Source: Nitrospira sp. CR1.2 (GTDB lineage Bacteria; Nitrospirota; Nitrospiria; Nitrospirales; Nitrospiraceae). From it: DNA of 64,000 nucleotides. The notes below the pieces were generated by a model that was not told where the DNA came from, searched no databases, and saw nothing but the letters and a program-made list of their open reading frames with translations. Position numbers and translations under genes: made by a program. The DNA is taken from positions 1 through 64,000 of the forward strand of contig WIAG01000007.1 in assembly GCA_014055495.1 (NCBI GenBank), written 5' to 3'. How positions within the stretch are numbered: position 1 is the stretch's first letter; each line of letters opens with the position of its first letter. Positions 50,651-59,836 of the stretch are shown piece by piece.

Positions 50651-52276
50651 TCAGCCTTCCTGGCCGGCGACTTCTTCCCGCAGGAGAAACTTGATGGAGG
50701 GATTCGATTTGATGCAATAGGCCAGCAAATGTTCGGTGGTAAACAACATGACGCCGCGACCCTGCTGATCCACAAGGCGAACGGTGTCGGAAGGCCAATA
50801 GACTGCGGCGATCGCGGCGGGATCGCCGACGATCCAGCGGGCCATGGTGTGGGGCATGCGCTCGACGGAGGTTTTGACGCCGTATTCGTGCTCCAGGCGA
50901 GACATGACGACATCGAACTGCAATTCGCCCACCGCGGCCAGTACCGGTTCGCGGCGCACGTGGTCCGGTGAATAAAAAATCTGCATGACCCCTTCTTCTT
51001 CCAGCTGCTTCAGACCCTTTTGAAACTGCTTGTGCTTGGAAATGTCCTGGGTGCGTAGGAGGCCGAAACATTCCGGGGCAAAATGCGGAATGGGATCGAA
51101 ACTGAGCTTGGGATCGGAGGTCAACGTATCGCCGATGGTGAATAGGCCGGGATTCACCAGGCCCACCACATCGCCGGGGTAGGCCTCGTCGATCGTTTCG
51201 CGGTCGCGACCGAACAGCCGGTGCGGGCGTGTCATCCGGATTTTCCGGCCCAGGCGGGCATGATGGACCATCATGTCTTTTTCGAAGCGCCCGGAGCAGA
51301 TGCGGAGGAAAGCCATGCGGTCGCGATGTTGCGGGTCCATGTTTGCTTGAATCTTGAACACGAAGCCGGAGAAGGTCTCATCCGTGGGTTGGACCATGCC
51401 TTGGGCGCTGTGCCGCGGGCCGGGAGGGGGCGCAAGGGTGGTGAAGGCGTCGAGGAAGGGGCCGACCCCGAAGTTGGTCAGCGCGCTGCCGAAGAACACC
51501 GGCGTGAGTGCACCGGCCAAGAAGCGGTCGCGATCGAACGAGGTTCCTGCGCCCGTCAGCAGACCGATCTCTTCTTGCAGCGGACCGTAAGCCTCGCCGA
51601 GGGTTTCCGCCAGTTTTGGGTTGGGGAAGGCCTCCACTGTCATCGGGGCGCGCCGTTGGTTGTGCGAAGTGCGCTGAAAAAATAATACCTGGCGTTGTTG
51701 GAAATCGTAGACGCCCTGAAAGCCGGACCCTTCGCCGATCGGCCAATTGAACGGGACTGCCGTCATGCCCAACGTGCGCTCGATCTCATCGAGCAGGTCG
51801 AAGGGGTGACGTCCGGGCTGGTCCATTTTGTTGATGAAGGTCAGGATCGGAATGCCGCGTTTGCGACAGACGGCGAAGAGTTTCTTGGTCTGAGGTTCGA
51901 TACCCTTGGCCCCGTCCAGCACCATGACGGCGCTATCCACCGCCATGAGGGTCCGATAGGTGTCTTCGCTGAAGTCCTGGTGTCCCGGCGTATCGAGCAA
52001 ATTGATGCGTGCGCCGCGATAGTCGAACTGCAGCATCGTGGAGGTAATCGAAATACCGCGCGCCTGTTCGAGTTCCATCCAGTCCGATTTGGCTTGACGT
52101 TGGGTGGAACGGGCCTGCACGGCACCGGCCAGGTGGACCGCCCCGGCATACAGCAGCAGTTTTTCGGTCAGCGTGGTCTTTCCGGCGTCCGGATGGGAAA
52201 TGATGGCGAACGTGCGCCGACGCAAGACCTCGCGCCGCAATTCGTCGGCTGCGGAATGCTCAACCGGCAGGGACAT
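50651..52276 (-). CDS. prfC: Peptide chain release factor 3
   Basis: A 541-residue translational GTPase. Landmarks: HPDAGKTTLTEKLLLYAGAV (G1), RGISITSTMLQFDY (switch I/G2), DTPGHQDFSEDTYRTL (G3), NKMDQPGRHPFD (G4). It then has domain II and the RF3 C-terminal domain (GRKIRMTRPHRLFGRDRETI, AVGELQFDVVMSRLEHEYGV). RF3 recycles RF1/RF2 from the ribosome after peptide release. ATG at 52276 is used because it starts the family sequence (SLPVEHSAADELRREVLRRR). The terminator hairpin at 50535 follows. Confidence 0.95.
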   Translation of the reverse strand: MSLPVEHSAADELRREVLRRRTFAIISHPDAGKTTLTEKLLLYAGAVHLAGAVQARSTQRQAKSDWMELEQARGISITSTMLQFDYRGARINLLDTPGHQDFSEDTYRTLMAVDSAVMVLDGAKGIEPQTKKLFAVCRKRGIPILTFINKMDQPGRHPFDLLDEIERTLGMTAVPFNWPIGEGSGFQGVYDFQQRQVLFFQRTSHNQRRAPMTVEAFPNPKLAETLGEAYGPLQEEIGLLTGAGTSFDRDRFLAGALTPVFFGSALTNFGVGPFLDAFTTLAPPPGPRHSAQGMVQPTDETFSGFVFKIQANMDPQHRDRMAFLRICSGRFEKDMMVHHARLGRKIRMTRPHRLFGRDRETIDEAYPGDVVGLVNPGLFTIGDTLTSDPKLSFDPIPHFAPECFGLLRTQDISKHKQFQKGLKQLEEEGVMQIFYSPDHVRREPVLAAVGELQFDVVMSRLEHEYGVKTSVERMPHTMARWIVGDPAAIAAVYWPSDTVRLVDQQGRGVMLFTTEHLLAYCIKSNPSIKFLLREEVAGQEG

Positions 52277-52493
52277 AGTATTTCTCTTGGTGTGTGAGAG
52301 CGGCCAGCGGGCAGGGGATGGAGTATCGCCCCGCGTCGCTGGAAGTGAACGCTCTCTTTTAGCAGTCGGAATGGGGCGGGGGCAAGGAGGGGGAGGAGCG
52401 AGCGCCCGACTGCACGCCCCCGGGAAGGAGGAAGGCGTCGGGCGAGAATACGCGCGATCGGCATGTGCCGGCTCGCGGGCGCGAGTCCACGAA

Positions 52494-53825
52494 TTACGAA
52501 TCACGAGAGGTGCTGGGTTCAACGAGAGAACGCAGTGTCTGCCCGGTAAGGGCCTGCTGGACGGCGGCATCCCGTCGTCGCAGCAGTTCGCCAATCTGAT
52601 CGCCGGCGAGCAGCGGGACAATCCTGTCGGTGGCTGGTCCTCGGTAGGAGCTATCCAACACCTCTTTGACTGTGATCAGTTCTGGGGGTTTGGTAAGACT
52701 GATCCCTTCGGGTTTTGCCATGAGACCGAGCAGTCCTGCCTCCTCAAGGTGTTCTACCTGTTCCTCCACAAGTGATACGGGGAGATGGAGTTCGACGGCC
52801 AACTCATCTACTCGCAATGGGCCGTCCCCCTTCACATATCGGCGAGTTAGAACCACTAGCAGACTCAAGGCCAAGCGCTCTCGAAACGAAGGGGTGCCTT
52901 GCTGCCAAAGGAGACGGGATAAATATGCGGTGGGATATTGATGAAAAAACGAGAACTGCGCTCCGATGAGCAGGATCAACCATCCGACGTAGAGCCACAG
53001 TAAAAACAGGATCATCACCGCGAACCCTGAATAGATTGCGCTATAGTTGGCCGATCGCGTCACGAATGTGGCGAAGAGGTCTCCAGCGAGTCCCCAGAGC
53101 AGTGCGGCCGTGATGCCCCCGACTAACGCCGAATCGATTCGTACCTGTGTGTGGGGTATAAATTTATATAGGAATGTGAACAGCGTGGTCAGAATGGCAA
53201 CAGGCAACAATTGACTAGCCCACACTACCAAATAGCCGAACGGTTGGATCTCCAAGACGCGCTGCACCAAGGTATGACTATGGATCGATGCCAGCAAGCC
53301 GAAAGCGGTGGCGACCAGTAACGGGCCGACCAAGACGACGCTCAAGTAATCGGTGAACTTCCTCCCCCACGACCGTCCTTCCCGCACCAGCCAAATGGCA
53401 TTCAACGCCTCCTCGATTTTGTCGATGAGCGAATAGGTGGTGTAGAAAAGCCCCGCCACGCCGACAATGCCCAACACGCCGATCTTGAGGTTGTCCACAA
53501 AGCCGATGATCTTGCCCGTGATTTCCTCCCCGTTCGTGCCCAGTGGTTCCAATGCCTGGGCCAGGACCGGTTCAATTTGCTGGTGGACTCCGAAGGCTTT
53601 TAATACCGAAAACATGACGGCGAGAAAGGGGACGAGGGAGAGGAGCGTTGTGTACACCAATCCGGCGGCCCGGGCATCAAGTAGTCGATGGCGAAACTCC
53701 AGTGCCACGGCGATCACCAACCGCAAGGCATGAATGCCGATGCGCTGGAGGGTGGGCACGGAGGCGGGATCGATTGTCCACAGGTCTGCCTTGAAGAACT
53801 GTGGGATTCGTGACAGTTTCGTCAT
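52494..53825 (-). CDS. YihY/BrkB family membrane protein
   Basis: A 443-residue protein. Six membrane helices (AAGLVYTTLLSLVPFLAVMFSV, IGVLGIVGVAGLFYTTYSLIDKI, VVLVGPLLVATAFGLLASIH, LVVWASQLLPVAILTTLFTFLY, VGGITAALLWGLAGDLFATF, MILFLLWLYVGWLILLIGA) with the BrkB/YihY signature GLVYTTLLSLVPFL. The C-terminal 110 residues form a cytosolic winged-helix domain (RVDELAVELHLPVSLVEEQV). The family was once called RNase BN; its role is not settled. It is upstream of prfC on the same strand. Confidence 0.9.
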   Translation of the reverse strand: MTKLSRIPQFFKADLWTIDPASVPTLQRIGIHALRLVIAVALEFRHRLLDARAAGLVYTTLLSLVPFLAVMFSVLKAFGVHQQIEPVLAQALEPLGTNGEEITGKIIGFVDNLKIGVLGIVGVAGLFYTTYSLIDKIEEALNAIWLVREGRSWGRKFTDYLSVVLVGPLLVATAFGLLASIHSHTLVQRVLEIQPFGYLVVWASQLLPVAILTTLFTFLYKFIPHTQVRIDSALVGGITAALLWGLAGDLFATFVTRSANYSAIYSGFAVMILFLLWLYVGWLILLIGAQFSFFHQYPTAYLSRLLWQQGTPSFRERLALSLLVVLTRRYVKGDGPLRVDELAVELHLPVSLVEEQVEHLEEAGLLGLMAKPEGISLTKPPELITVKEVLDSSYRGPATDRIVPLLAGDQIGELLRRRDAAVQQALTGQTLRSLVEPSTSRDS

Positions 53826-54212
53826 TGTGTATCGAGCGCCTGTGGAACGCCACTGTACCGCAAACCACTGTGACTGTGCACGTCGCGTGCGTGGGCGGGT
53901 TGCTCGTCGGCCGGCCTGTTGAGATGAGCACGGTAGGTCGTATCGCTTGTGATATCGTCCGGTTCTCGGTGCGGATGGAGGCGTCGAATGGCGACAACGG
54001 ATCCACGCGCCTCGCTCAGATCGTCAGCGGCTGCCTCAGCGCGTGCAGGCCTGCCACGCTGGTAGTCTTGGTGAGAGTCGAGGCAGTCGGAACTTGTGGT
54101 ATGGGCTGGTTCGCTGCAATCGTGCACCTCGCTCAGCGTCAAGAGGCTGCCGCGGAATGAGGAAGCGATGACCAAGGAGCAATGCCAAGAACTACACAAC
54201 ATCGTCAAGACG
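53826..54212. other. Intergenic region, no firm gene
   Basis: About 385 bases upstream of the BrkB gene. A short forward frame from 54168 (MTKEQCQELHNIVKTLRHLA) has GAGGAAG in front but runs antisense into the next gene and turns into non-coding-like sequence, so I do not annotate it. Confidence 0.3.
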
Positions 54213-54626
54213 CTACGGCATCTTGCCGTCGATATGATGACCCCGGCGCAGTCGATTTCGTTCAAACCCACTTCTAAGTTGGATCAGCAGGGCCCTCTGT
54301 TGTCGGCACCGAGCAGTGCGGTATTTGCTCAGTGGATTGGTCAGCGTGCCTTTCGGGCTTTCCTTGACTCCTTTGACGTCTTCTTTCACTTGACCGACGC
54401 CCTGCTTGGTCTTGTCGATGTCCAACTTTTTAGTGTCTTCTTTCGTTTGGGTCGCATCGGTTTTCAGTTTACCGGTGGTTTCTGTCAGCGACTTACCCGT
54501 GCCCGTCATGGCTTCTTTGCCTTCCGCAACCAGACTGTCGGCATGGGCCAATGGCAAAGAGGACGAAACCGCGCCGGCTCCGAGACCGGCGGCAACCGCG
54601 ATGGGGAGGATTAATGACTTCTGCAT
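54213..54626 (-). CDS. Exported Lys/Thr-rich protein
   Basis: A 137-residue protein with a signal peptide (ILPIAVAAGLGAGAVSSSLPLAHA), then a low-complexity helical stretch of repeats of K-x-D/E (LTETTGKLKTDATQTKEDTK, KQGVGQVKEDVKGVKESPKG). The last 40 residues (RTARCRQQRALLIQLRSGF...) have a different composition and may follow a frameshift that removed the natural stop. AAGGAGGAG is 5 bases before the ATG. It resembles the exported KGE-repeat protein at 19702. Confidence 0.65.
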   Translation of the reverse strand: MQKSLILPIAVAAGLGAGAVSSSLPLAHADSLVAEGKEAMTGTGKSLTETTGKLKTDATQTKEDTKKLDIDKTKQGVGQVKEDVKGVKESPKGTLTNPLSKYRTARCRQQRALLIQLRSGFERNRLRRGHHIDGKMP

Positions 54627-54941
54627 GACACTCCTCCTTGGTGAGCGGACACGATGTACTGCATGGGGATGCGTGGCCTGCGCAGATGGTCGGCCTGCTC
54701 AGGCCGAGGCCAGGCTGCCCCTCAGCACTATAGCAGGATCGCTGAAGTCTTGTTTCGCGATTATGTTTAAGCAGGTAAAACATGGACCTGCTGCCTCCGG
54801 AAACGTAGAATGCAACCGTTCATTCATCTGGCGATGGATCAATGGGCATTTTGAATGGGAATCGCGATCAAATCTCTTGGTAGAAACATTTTTGATCAGC
54901 TCATCGCGTATCCGTAGCGTTCCGCAAGACTGCTATCAGCC
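54627..54941. other. Intergenic region before the PLD-helicase gene
   Basis: About 315 bases with lower GC than the surroundings from about 54740 onward, marking the left border of an apparent acquired island. No gene is supported. Confidence 0.4.
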
Positions 54942-57900
54942 ATGCAATTACCCGATGGGCTCTACGACCAACTAGTGACTGAATCGGTGGCGCAGTTAAT
55001 TGCTGGCCTTCCAGGCGCGTCTGGGCATACATGCTCAACACTTCCGTTGGAAGAAGCATCAGAGAGAATTGCGGATGCTCTTGCTAGACAAATGACACGC
55101 TTGTTAGATGACCTCGGCGGGCAAGGGGCAGAGAAGGCAAAACGTCAGCTAGATTTCGTGAACGCCCTACTGGTTCACCTTAGGCGGCAGGTCTCAGCAG
55201 GTGTGGACCCGCTGGTCGAGCCACCTCAGATACTCCGAGCCATTCATAGCATCGGTGCCACACCGGAACTTCCAGCGACTGGACTTGCCATTCCTTGGCT
55301 GTTTACCGCGGGCAAAGGTTCCCCATCCCTCCTGACCGAGCTTCGCCGTGAGATCGCTTGCTGCGACCAGGTGGACATCTTAGTCAGCTTCATCACAGTA
55401 GCGGGTGTTCGAAAGTTGTTTGACATTCTCCAGGTGGTCACAGCTGTGAACGCTGTAGGCCTGCCACGAACGCGTCTTCGAATCCTCACGACCACATACA
55501 CTGGCGCGACCGAGATGGAAGCGCTGGATTATTTCGCACGCTTGCCAGGCTGTGAAATCAAGGTTTCCCTCGATGGAAGACGGACACGCCTCCACGCAAA
55601 GGCATGGATATTTCATCGCAAAACGCGGTTTGGTTCCGCGTATGTCGGCAGTGCCAATCTATCAGGCTCGGCGCTGCTCGGCGGACTGGAGTGGACGGTC
55701 AAATTCACGGAGCAAGGACAGGCTGGACTCTTTGCTCGCGCCCAGGCGCACTTCGAGACACTTTGGAACGACGGTGAATTCCAGCAATATGATACCGAAA
55801 ACCCGGACCATCGCTCTGAACTCTCGCGCGCCCTCAAGCGGGAGGCGGGTGACCAGATTTGTGCCTCAACCACATTCTTCGACCTTCAGCCGAAGGACTA
55901 TCAGAAGGACATGCTGGAGCAACTCACGCTGGAGAGGGAGCATGGTAGGTTTCGCAACCTCATTGTTGCCGCGACGGGCACCGGCAAGACAGTAGTTGCG
56001 GCGTTTGACTACCGTGCAGCATGCCAAGCTATGGGCGGACGTCCCAGGTTGTTATTCGTCGCCCATCGTAAAGAGATTCTGATGCAAGCTCAGCGAACTT
56101 ATCGGGAGGTGCTGCGGGACCATTCCTTTGGTGAGTTGTTGGGGGGTGGTTCTGAGCCGCAGAGCTACAATCACATATTCGCCACTATCGACAGTGTGTG
56201 TGCACGCGATCTGGTGGCAAGATGCGGACCAGATTATTGGGACACGGTTGTGGTTGATGAATGTCACCGGTTGGCGGCGGACCGCTTCGATATGTTCGCG
56301 AAGGCGGTTTCCCCCAAAGTGATGCTTGGCCTAACTGCCACACCCGAACGTTCAGATGGAAAACCCATTTTCCCCTACTTCGACAATCGCCCCGATGGTT
56401 CGCCTGCCGTTGAGTTACGTCTCTGGCATGCCCTGGATCTCCAACTACTCAGCCCGTTCGAGTATTACGGCTGCGACGATGATACCGATTTTTCGGAGGT
56501 GCCTTGGGATAAACCTGGTGAGCGAGAAGTCATTGATAACCTTGTGACGGGGAATGACACCCGTGCGAGACTCATCGTTAACGAATGGCGGCGACTGACT
56601 GGCAACCCCAGACGGAGCAAGGCCCTTGTCTTCTGCGTGAGCGTGGCACATGCCGAATTCATGGCGCGGAAGTTTAACGAGGCCGGGCTGCCTTCGCTCT
56701 GCATCGTTGGCTCAACCGATGCAGATGCCCGCCGCCAAGGGCCAGAATGTTTAGCGCGTGGCGAACTCTGTGCACTCGTGACGTGCGACCTCTACAACGA
56801 GGGCGTAGACTTGCCTGCGGTTGACACACTCTTGTTGCTTCGCCCCACACAAAGTCCCGTGCTCTTCCAGCAGCAGATTGGACGTGGCCTACGTCTTCAT
56901 GAGGGCAAGCAAAGCTGCCTTGTCTTGGACTTTGTTGGCCGATACCGCGAAGAATTCCGGTTCGATCGGTTACTTTCGGCGATTACCGGACTATCGCGCG
57001 GCCAGTTGAGTGACTCAGTGGAGAAAGGATTCAGTTCCCTTCCACCTGGCTGCCTCATTCAGCTACAACAATTCACCAAAGAGCAAATCCTTCGGAACCT
57101 GCGGACAGCCATGACCCAGTCGTGGCGACGACTTCGCGGGGAGCTTCTGAGTTATGCTGCCCTGCGTGGACGGACGACTGTCAATCTTGGGGATTTCCTG
57201 CGAGAGCAGGCAGTGCAGCTCCATGAAATTTATCGCAGCCATGGCCGTAGCGGCTGGACTGCCTTGCAACGCGACGCTGGGCTAGTAACCACACCGGAAG
57301 GTCCAGAGGACGAATACTTGGGCCGCCGCTTCTCGGAACTGTTGCACTGCGATGACCCCGAACAAACGGACCTTCTTGTTCGCGTCAGCGAACCTACCGT
57401 GCAATATCATGCCCTCAGTGACCGCGAGCGTTGTCGACTTCAAATGCTCGCATATCAGATCGACGGTCAGCATCACCAGGTGGGTGCTGGAAACGCCTTC
57501 CTCGCCAGACTCTCACGGGCGCCAGAAGTCCATGCTGAACTTGGTGTACTGGGTGCTATTCTTCGGGCTAAAGGCACTCTACGCTTCCGCCCGGTACCCG
57601 GGCTAACCGATCTGCCGTTGTGCCTTCACGCGAGTTACGGCATTCGTGAAATACTAACCGCAGTCGGTTGGCTGACCGCAGAAAAAAGAATTCCATTCCA
57701 AGCGGGTGTACTTCCCTTGCAAAACCGGAAGGTGGAACTGCTGTTTGTTACTCTCGATAAGTCAGAGGGTTTTCACGATCGAATCGCCTACCGTGATTAC
57801 GCTATCAGCAGCGAACGATTTCACTGGCAAAGCCAGAATTCGGCCGGGCCCGATACGCCAGCCGGTCGGCGTTATCTTGAGAGCCCCGGAAATGGGTGGA

Positions 57901-58067
57901 CATTCCAACTCTTCGTCCGTCGAAGAAAAGGGGAGGCCTATCGGGCTTGTGGTCCGGTCACAATCGAGAAGGCGGAAGGAGAAAAACCGATGTCCATAGA
58001 ATGGGAACTCGGGGTGCTTCTGCCGATCCATCTGTTTCAAGAATTCAGCATCCTTAGAGGACAGTAA
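54942..58067 (+). CDS. PLD nuclease - SF2 helicase - DUF3427 fusion protein
   Basis: A 1041-residue protein. Residues 110-275 form a phospholipase D-type nuclease domain with a single HxK motif (His218, Lys220 in RLHAKAWIF) and the following VGSANLSGSAL. Residues 315-720 form an SF2 helicase: Walker A ATGTGKT (344-350), VVDECHRL (DECH at 439-442), LGLTATPERSDG, CDLYNEGVDLPAVD and QQQIGRGLRLHEGK. The last 300 residues match DUF3427. One HxK implies that a dimer makes the nuclease site. Such fusions lie in bacterial defence islands and are thought to restrict foreign DNA; this is inference. Codon use and lower GC differ from neighbours. Confidence 0.85.
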   Translation: MQLPDGLYDQLVTESVAQLIAGLPGASGHTCSTLPLEEASERIADALARQMTRLLDDLGGQGAEKAKRQLDFVNALLVHLRRQVSAGVDPLVEPPQILRAIHSIGATPELPATGLAIPWLFTAGKGSPSLLTELRREIACCDQVDILVSFITVAGVRKLFDILQVVTAVNAVGLPRTRLRILTTTYTGATEMEALDYFARLPGCEIKVSLDGRRTRLHAKAWIFHRKTRFGSAYVGSANLSGSALLGGLEWTVKFTEQGQAGLFARAQAHFETLWNDGEFQQYDTENPDHRSELSRALKREAGDQICASTTFFDLQPKDYQKDMLEQLTLEREHGRFRNLIVAATGTGKTVVAAFDYRAACQAMGGRPRLLFVAHRKEILMQAQRTYREVLRDHSFGELLGGGSEPQSYNHIFATIDSVCARDLVARCGPDYWDTVVVDECHRLAADRFDMFAKAVSPKVMLGLTATPERSDGKPIFPYFDNRPDGSPAVELRLWHALDLQLLSPFEYYGCDDDTDFSEVPWDKPGEREVIDNLVTGNDTRARLIVNEWRRLTGNPRRSKALVFCVSVAHAEFMARKFNEAGLPSLCIVGSTDADARRQGPECLARGELCALVTCDLYNEGVDLPAVDTLLLLRPTQSPVLFQQQIGRGLRLHEGKQSCLVLDFVGRYREEFRFDRLLSAITGLSRGQLSDSVEKGFSSLPPGCLIQLQQFTKEQILRNLRTAMTQSWRRLRGELLSYAALRGRTTVNLGDFLREQAVQLHEIYRSHGRSGWTALQRDAGLVTTPEGPEDEYLGRRFSELLHCDDPEQTDLLVRVSEPTVQYHALSDRERCRLQMLAYQIDGQHHQVGAGNAFLARLSRAPEVHAELGVLGAILRAKGTLRFRPVPGLTDLPLCLHASYGIREILTAVGWLTAEKRIPFQAGVLPLQNRKVELLFVTLDKSEGFHDRIAYRDYAISSERFHWQSQNSAGPDTPAGRRYLESPGNGWTFQLFVRRRKGEAYRACGPVTIEKAEGEKPMSIEWELGVLLPIHLFQEFSILRGQ

Positions 58068-58222
58068 CGTGCATTGTGATTTAAGGGGCGAGCGAGTCTT
58101 CTGGCAGACGGGCTTGTCTTTAAGCGTACAGGAGGGGTGTGGCCTTCTGGCGAGTTCTTCGTGAACCTAGCCGCGCTCACATGATAAACAGGCGGATCAT
58201 TATCTTTACCAAGAGAGACATC

Positions 58223-58447
58223 TTGCCAACTAATGACGAACGGGCAGAACGTGCCAGGGAAGTTCTAGAAATGTACGCGGTACAGTTTGGTGATCCTTAC
58301 GATCCACGCGGGACTTTGATCGATGTGCTGACAGATCTTATGCATCTGGCAGCCCAAGAGCCTGGGGTAGCCCTGGAATTTGACAGCAGCTTAAAAATGG
58401 CCCAATTTCACTTTGAGGCTGAAGCGGAGGAATGCCTGGATACTTGA
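58223..58447 (+). CDS. Small acidic protein after the PLD-helicase gene
   Basis: A 74-residue frame from a TTG at 58223 with AAGAGAG 6-12 bases upstream: NDERAERAREVLEMYAVQFG, then LIDVLTDLMHLAAQEPGVAL and MAQFHFEAEAEECLDT, a helical acidic protein. Similar small proteins (start NDERA-x-RARE) are common near mobile or defence genes, but their function is unknown. An upstream ATG at 58181 would add 14 residues. It follows the 1041-residue gene by about 155 bases and shares its lower GC. Confidence 0.55.
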   Translation: MPTNDERAERAREVLEMYAVQFGDPYDPRGTLIDVLTDLMHLAAQEPGVALEFDSSLKMAQFHFEAEAEECLDT

Positions 58448-58525
58448 CTAGTTGAAATTTGGTAACCCTCTCCGCATGGAAATGTTGCTGAACCTTCATC
58501 TTCTAAGATGGTCTGACATACGCCT

Positions 58526-58744
58526 ATGCCCACCTCCCATCCCCGCGATCCGTTGCACGGCATTACGCTGGAGACTATCCTCACGACGCTCGTTGAGCGC
58601 CACGGGTGGGCTGAACTCGGCCGTCGTTTGCCGGTACGTTGCTTCCTGAATAATCCAAGCGTCAAATCGAGTCTGACGTTTCTGCGCAAGACGCCTTGGG
58701 CGCGCGAGCGGGTGGAGGGGATGTATATCGCGGAGCAGCCCTGA
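58526..58744 (+). CDS. VF530-family DNA-binding protein (DUF2132)
   Basis: A 72-residue protein matching VF530: [33 protein letters not shown], then [20 protein letters not shown]. The structurally known member binds double-stranded DNA. The family is small and often stands alone. It starts 78 bases after the small acidic protein and has the higher GC typical of the resident genome. Confidence 0.9.
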   Translation: MPTSHPRDPLHGITLETILTTLVERHGWAELGRRLPVRCFLNNPSVKSSLTFLRKTPWARERVEGMYIAEQP

Positions 58745-58818
58745 TTCTGAGCCGTCCGCTTCTGCCGGTTACCTAGCGTCTGCAATCCGATCGCATCATA
58801 CAAGGACATCACACTGAC

Positions 58819-59370
58819 ATGGCCCCGAACGCGACGATCTTCAAAGCAGTCCTCCACATCGCCGATGTGGATCGCCACTATTACGAAGACCATACGGTGA
58901 CCCTTGCCCGGCATCCGTCGGAAACCGACGAACGTATGATGGTCCGCCTGCTGGCCTTCGCGCAACACGCACATGCGGATCTGTCGTTCGGCCGTGGAGT
59001 GAGTGCCGAAGACGAGCCCGCGCTGTGGCGGAAGGATGTGACAGGTCTGATCGAGTTATGGATCGAGGTGGGATTGCCGGATGAGAAAACGCTGCGCCAG
59101 GCCTGCGGTCGCGCCAGGCAGGTGTGGGTCTATACGTATGGAGGTCGCGCAGCGGATCAGTGGTGGAAGGACCATGCGGCCGGGCTTGAGCGGTTGAAGA
59201 ATCTCACGGTCATGAATCTCTCGATCGAGGGAAGTCGTGTATTGGCCGGGCTGGCGCGACGCCAGATGGACCTGCATTGCACCATTCAAGACGGGCAGGT
59301 GCTGATAGGGGACGGGACGAATGCCGCGCAGGTGGAGGTGACGGCGTTAACAATGCCTCAATCGCCGTGA
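58819..59370 (+). CDS. YaeQ-family protein
   Basis: A 183-residue YaeQ protein with the family pattern ATIFKAVLHIADVDRHYYED, RMMVRLLAFAQHAHADLSFG, then DEPALWRKDVTGLIELWIEVG. YaeQ belongs to a nuclease-like fold (PD-(D/E)XK superfamily) but its activity is unknown. After its stop, at 59368-59395, lies a short repeat (GTGAATCGTGAAG) of the CACG family seen at 12410 and 48548 (inverted). Confidence 0.9.
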   Translation: MAPNATIFKAVLHIADVDRHYYEDHTVTLARHPSETDERMMVRLLAFAQHAHADLSFGRGVSAEDEPALWRKDVTGLIELWIEVGLPDEKTLRQACGRARQVWVYTYGGRAADQWWKDHAAGLERLKNLTVMNLSIEGSRVLAGLARRQMDLHCTIQDGQVLIGDGTNAAQVEVTALTMPQSP

Positions 59371-59437
59371 ATCGTGAAGTGTATCTCGCGAACGACGACA
59401 TACGAGCGACGAACGACGAGTTTTGGAGCATGAGAGC

Positions 59438-59830
59438 ATGAACGAGAAAAAACGCATTCCCACCGACGGTGAGCCGGTTCAGTGGAACAGTCCGTTTGCG
59501 ATCTTGAAGAATCGTGAACTGTCGCCGACTCCGGCACGTGAGAAGGTCGATCGGCCTGCCGTGCCGCAACCGTCTCCGGCGAAGAACCGCGGGCGGGTGG
59601 ATATCGTCCGGCAGACGGCGCATCGCGGAGGCAAGACGGTGACGGTGGTCACGGGCTTTGTCGGCATCGGCCAGGTGGAGAAGGAACGATTGGCCAAGGA
59701 GATGCAGAAGGCCTGCGGCGTCGGGGGCACGGTGAAGGAAGGACGGATCGAGATTCAGGGGGATAAACGTGAGGACGTCGCCCGCATCCTCACCAAGGCC
59801 GGATTCCGGCCGGTCTTTGCGGGCAGGTAA
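59438..59830 (+). CDS. SUI1/eIF1-like translation factor (YciH type)
   Basis: A 130-residue protein. The first 50 residues are low-complexity; the C-terminal 80 form a SUI1 domain: DIVRQTAHRGGKTVTVVTGF, EKERLAKEMQKACGVGGTV, and GRIEIQGDKREDVARILTKA. In bacteria YciH improves start-site selection. ATG at 59438 has GGAG 10 bases upstream. It is followed after 6 bases by the DNA alkylation repair gene. Confidence 0.9.
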   Translation: MNEKKRIPTDGEPVQWNSPFAILKNRELSPTPAREKVDRPAVPQPSPAKNRGRVDIVRQTAHRGGKTVTVVTGFVGIGQVEKERLAKEMQKACGVGGTVKEGRIEIQGDKREDVARILTKAGFRPVFAGR

Positions 59831-59836
59831 CGGGCC

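Noticed and set aside
54096-54614. Forward frame antisense to the exported Lys-rich protein
   Set aside because: The reverse-strand gene has a signal peptide and a strong Shine-Dalgarno sequence; the forward frame's Phe-rich sequence is its shadow.
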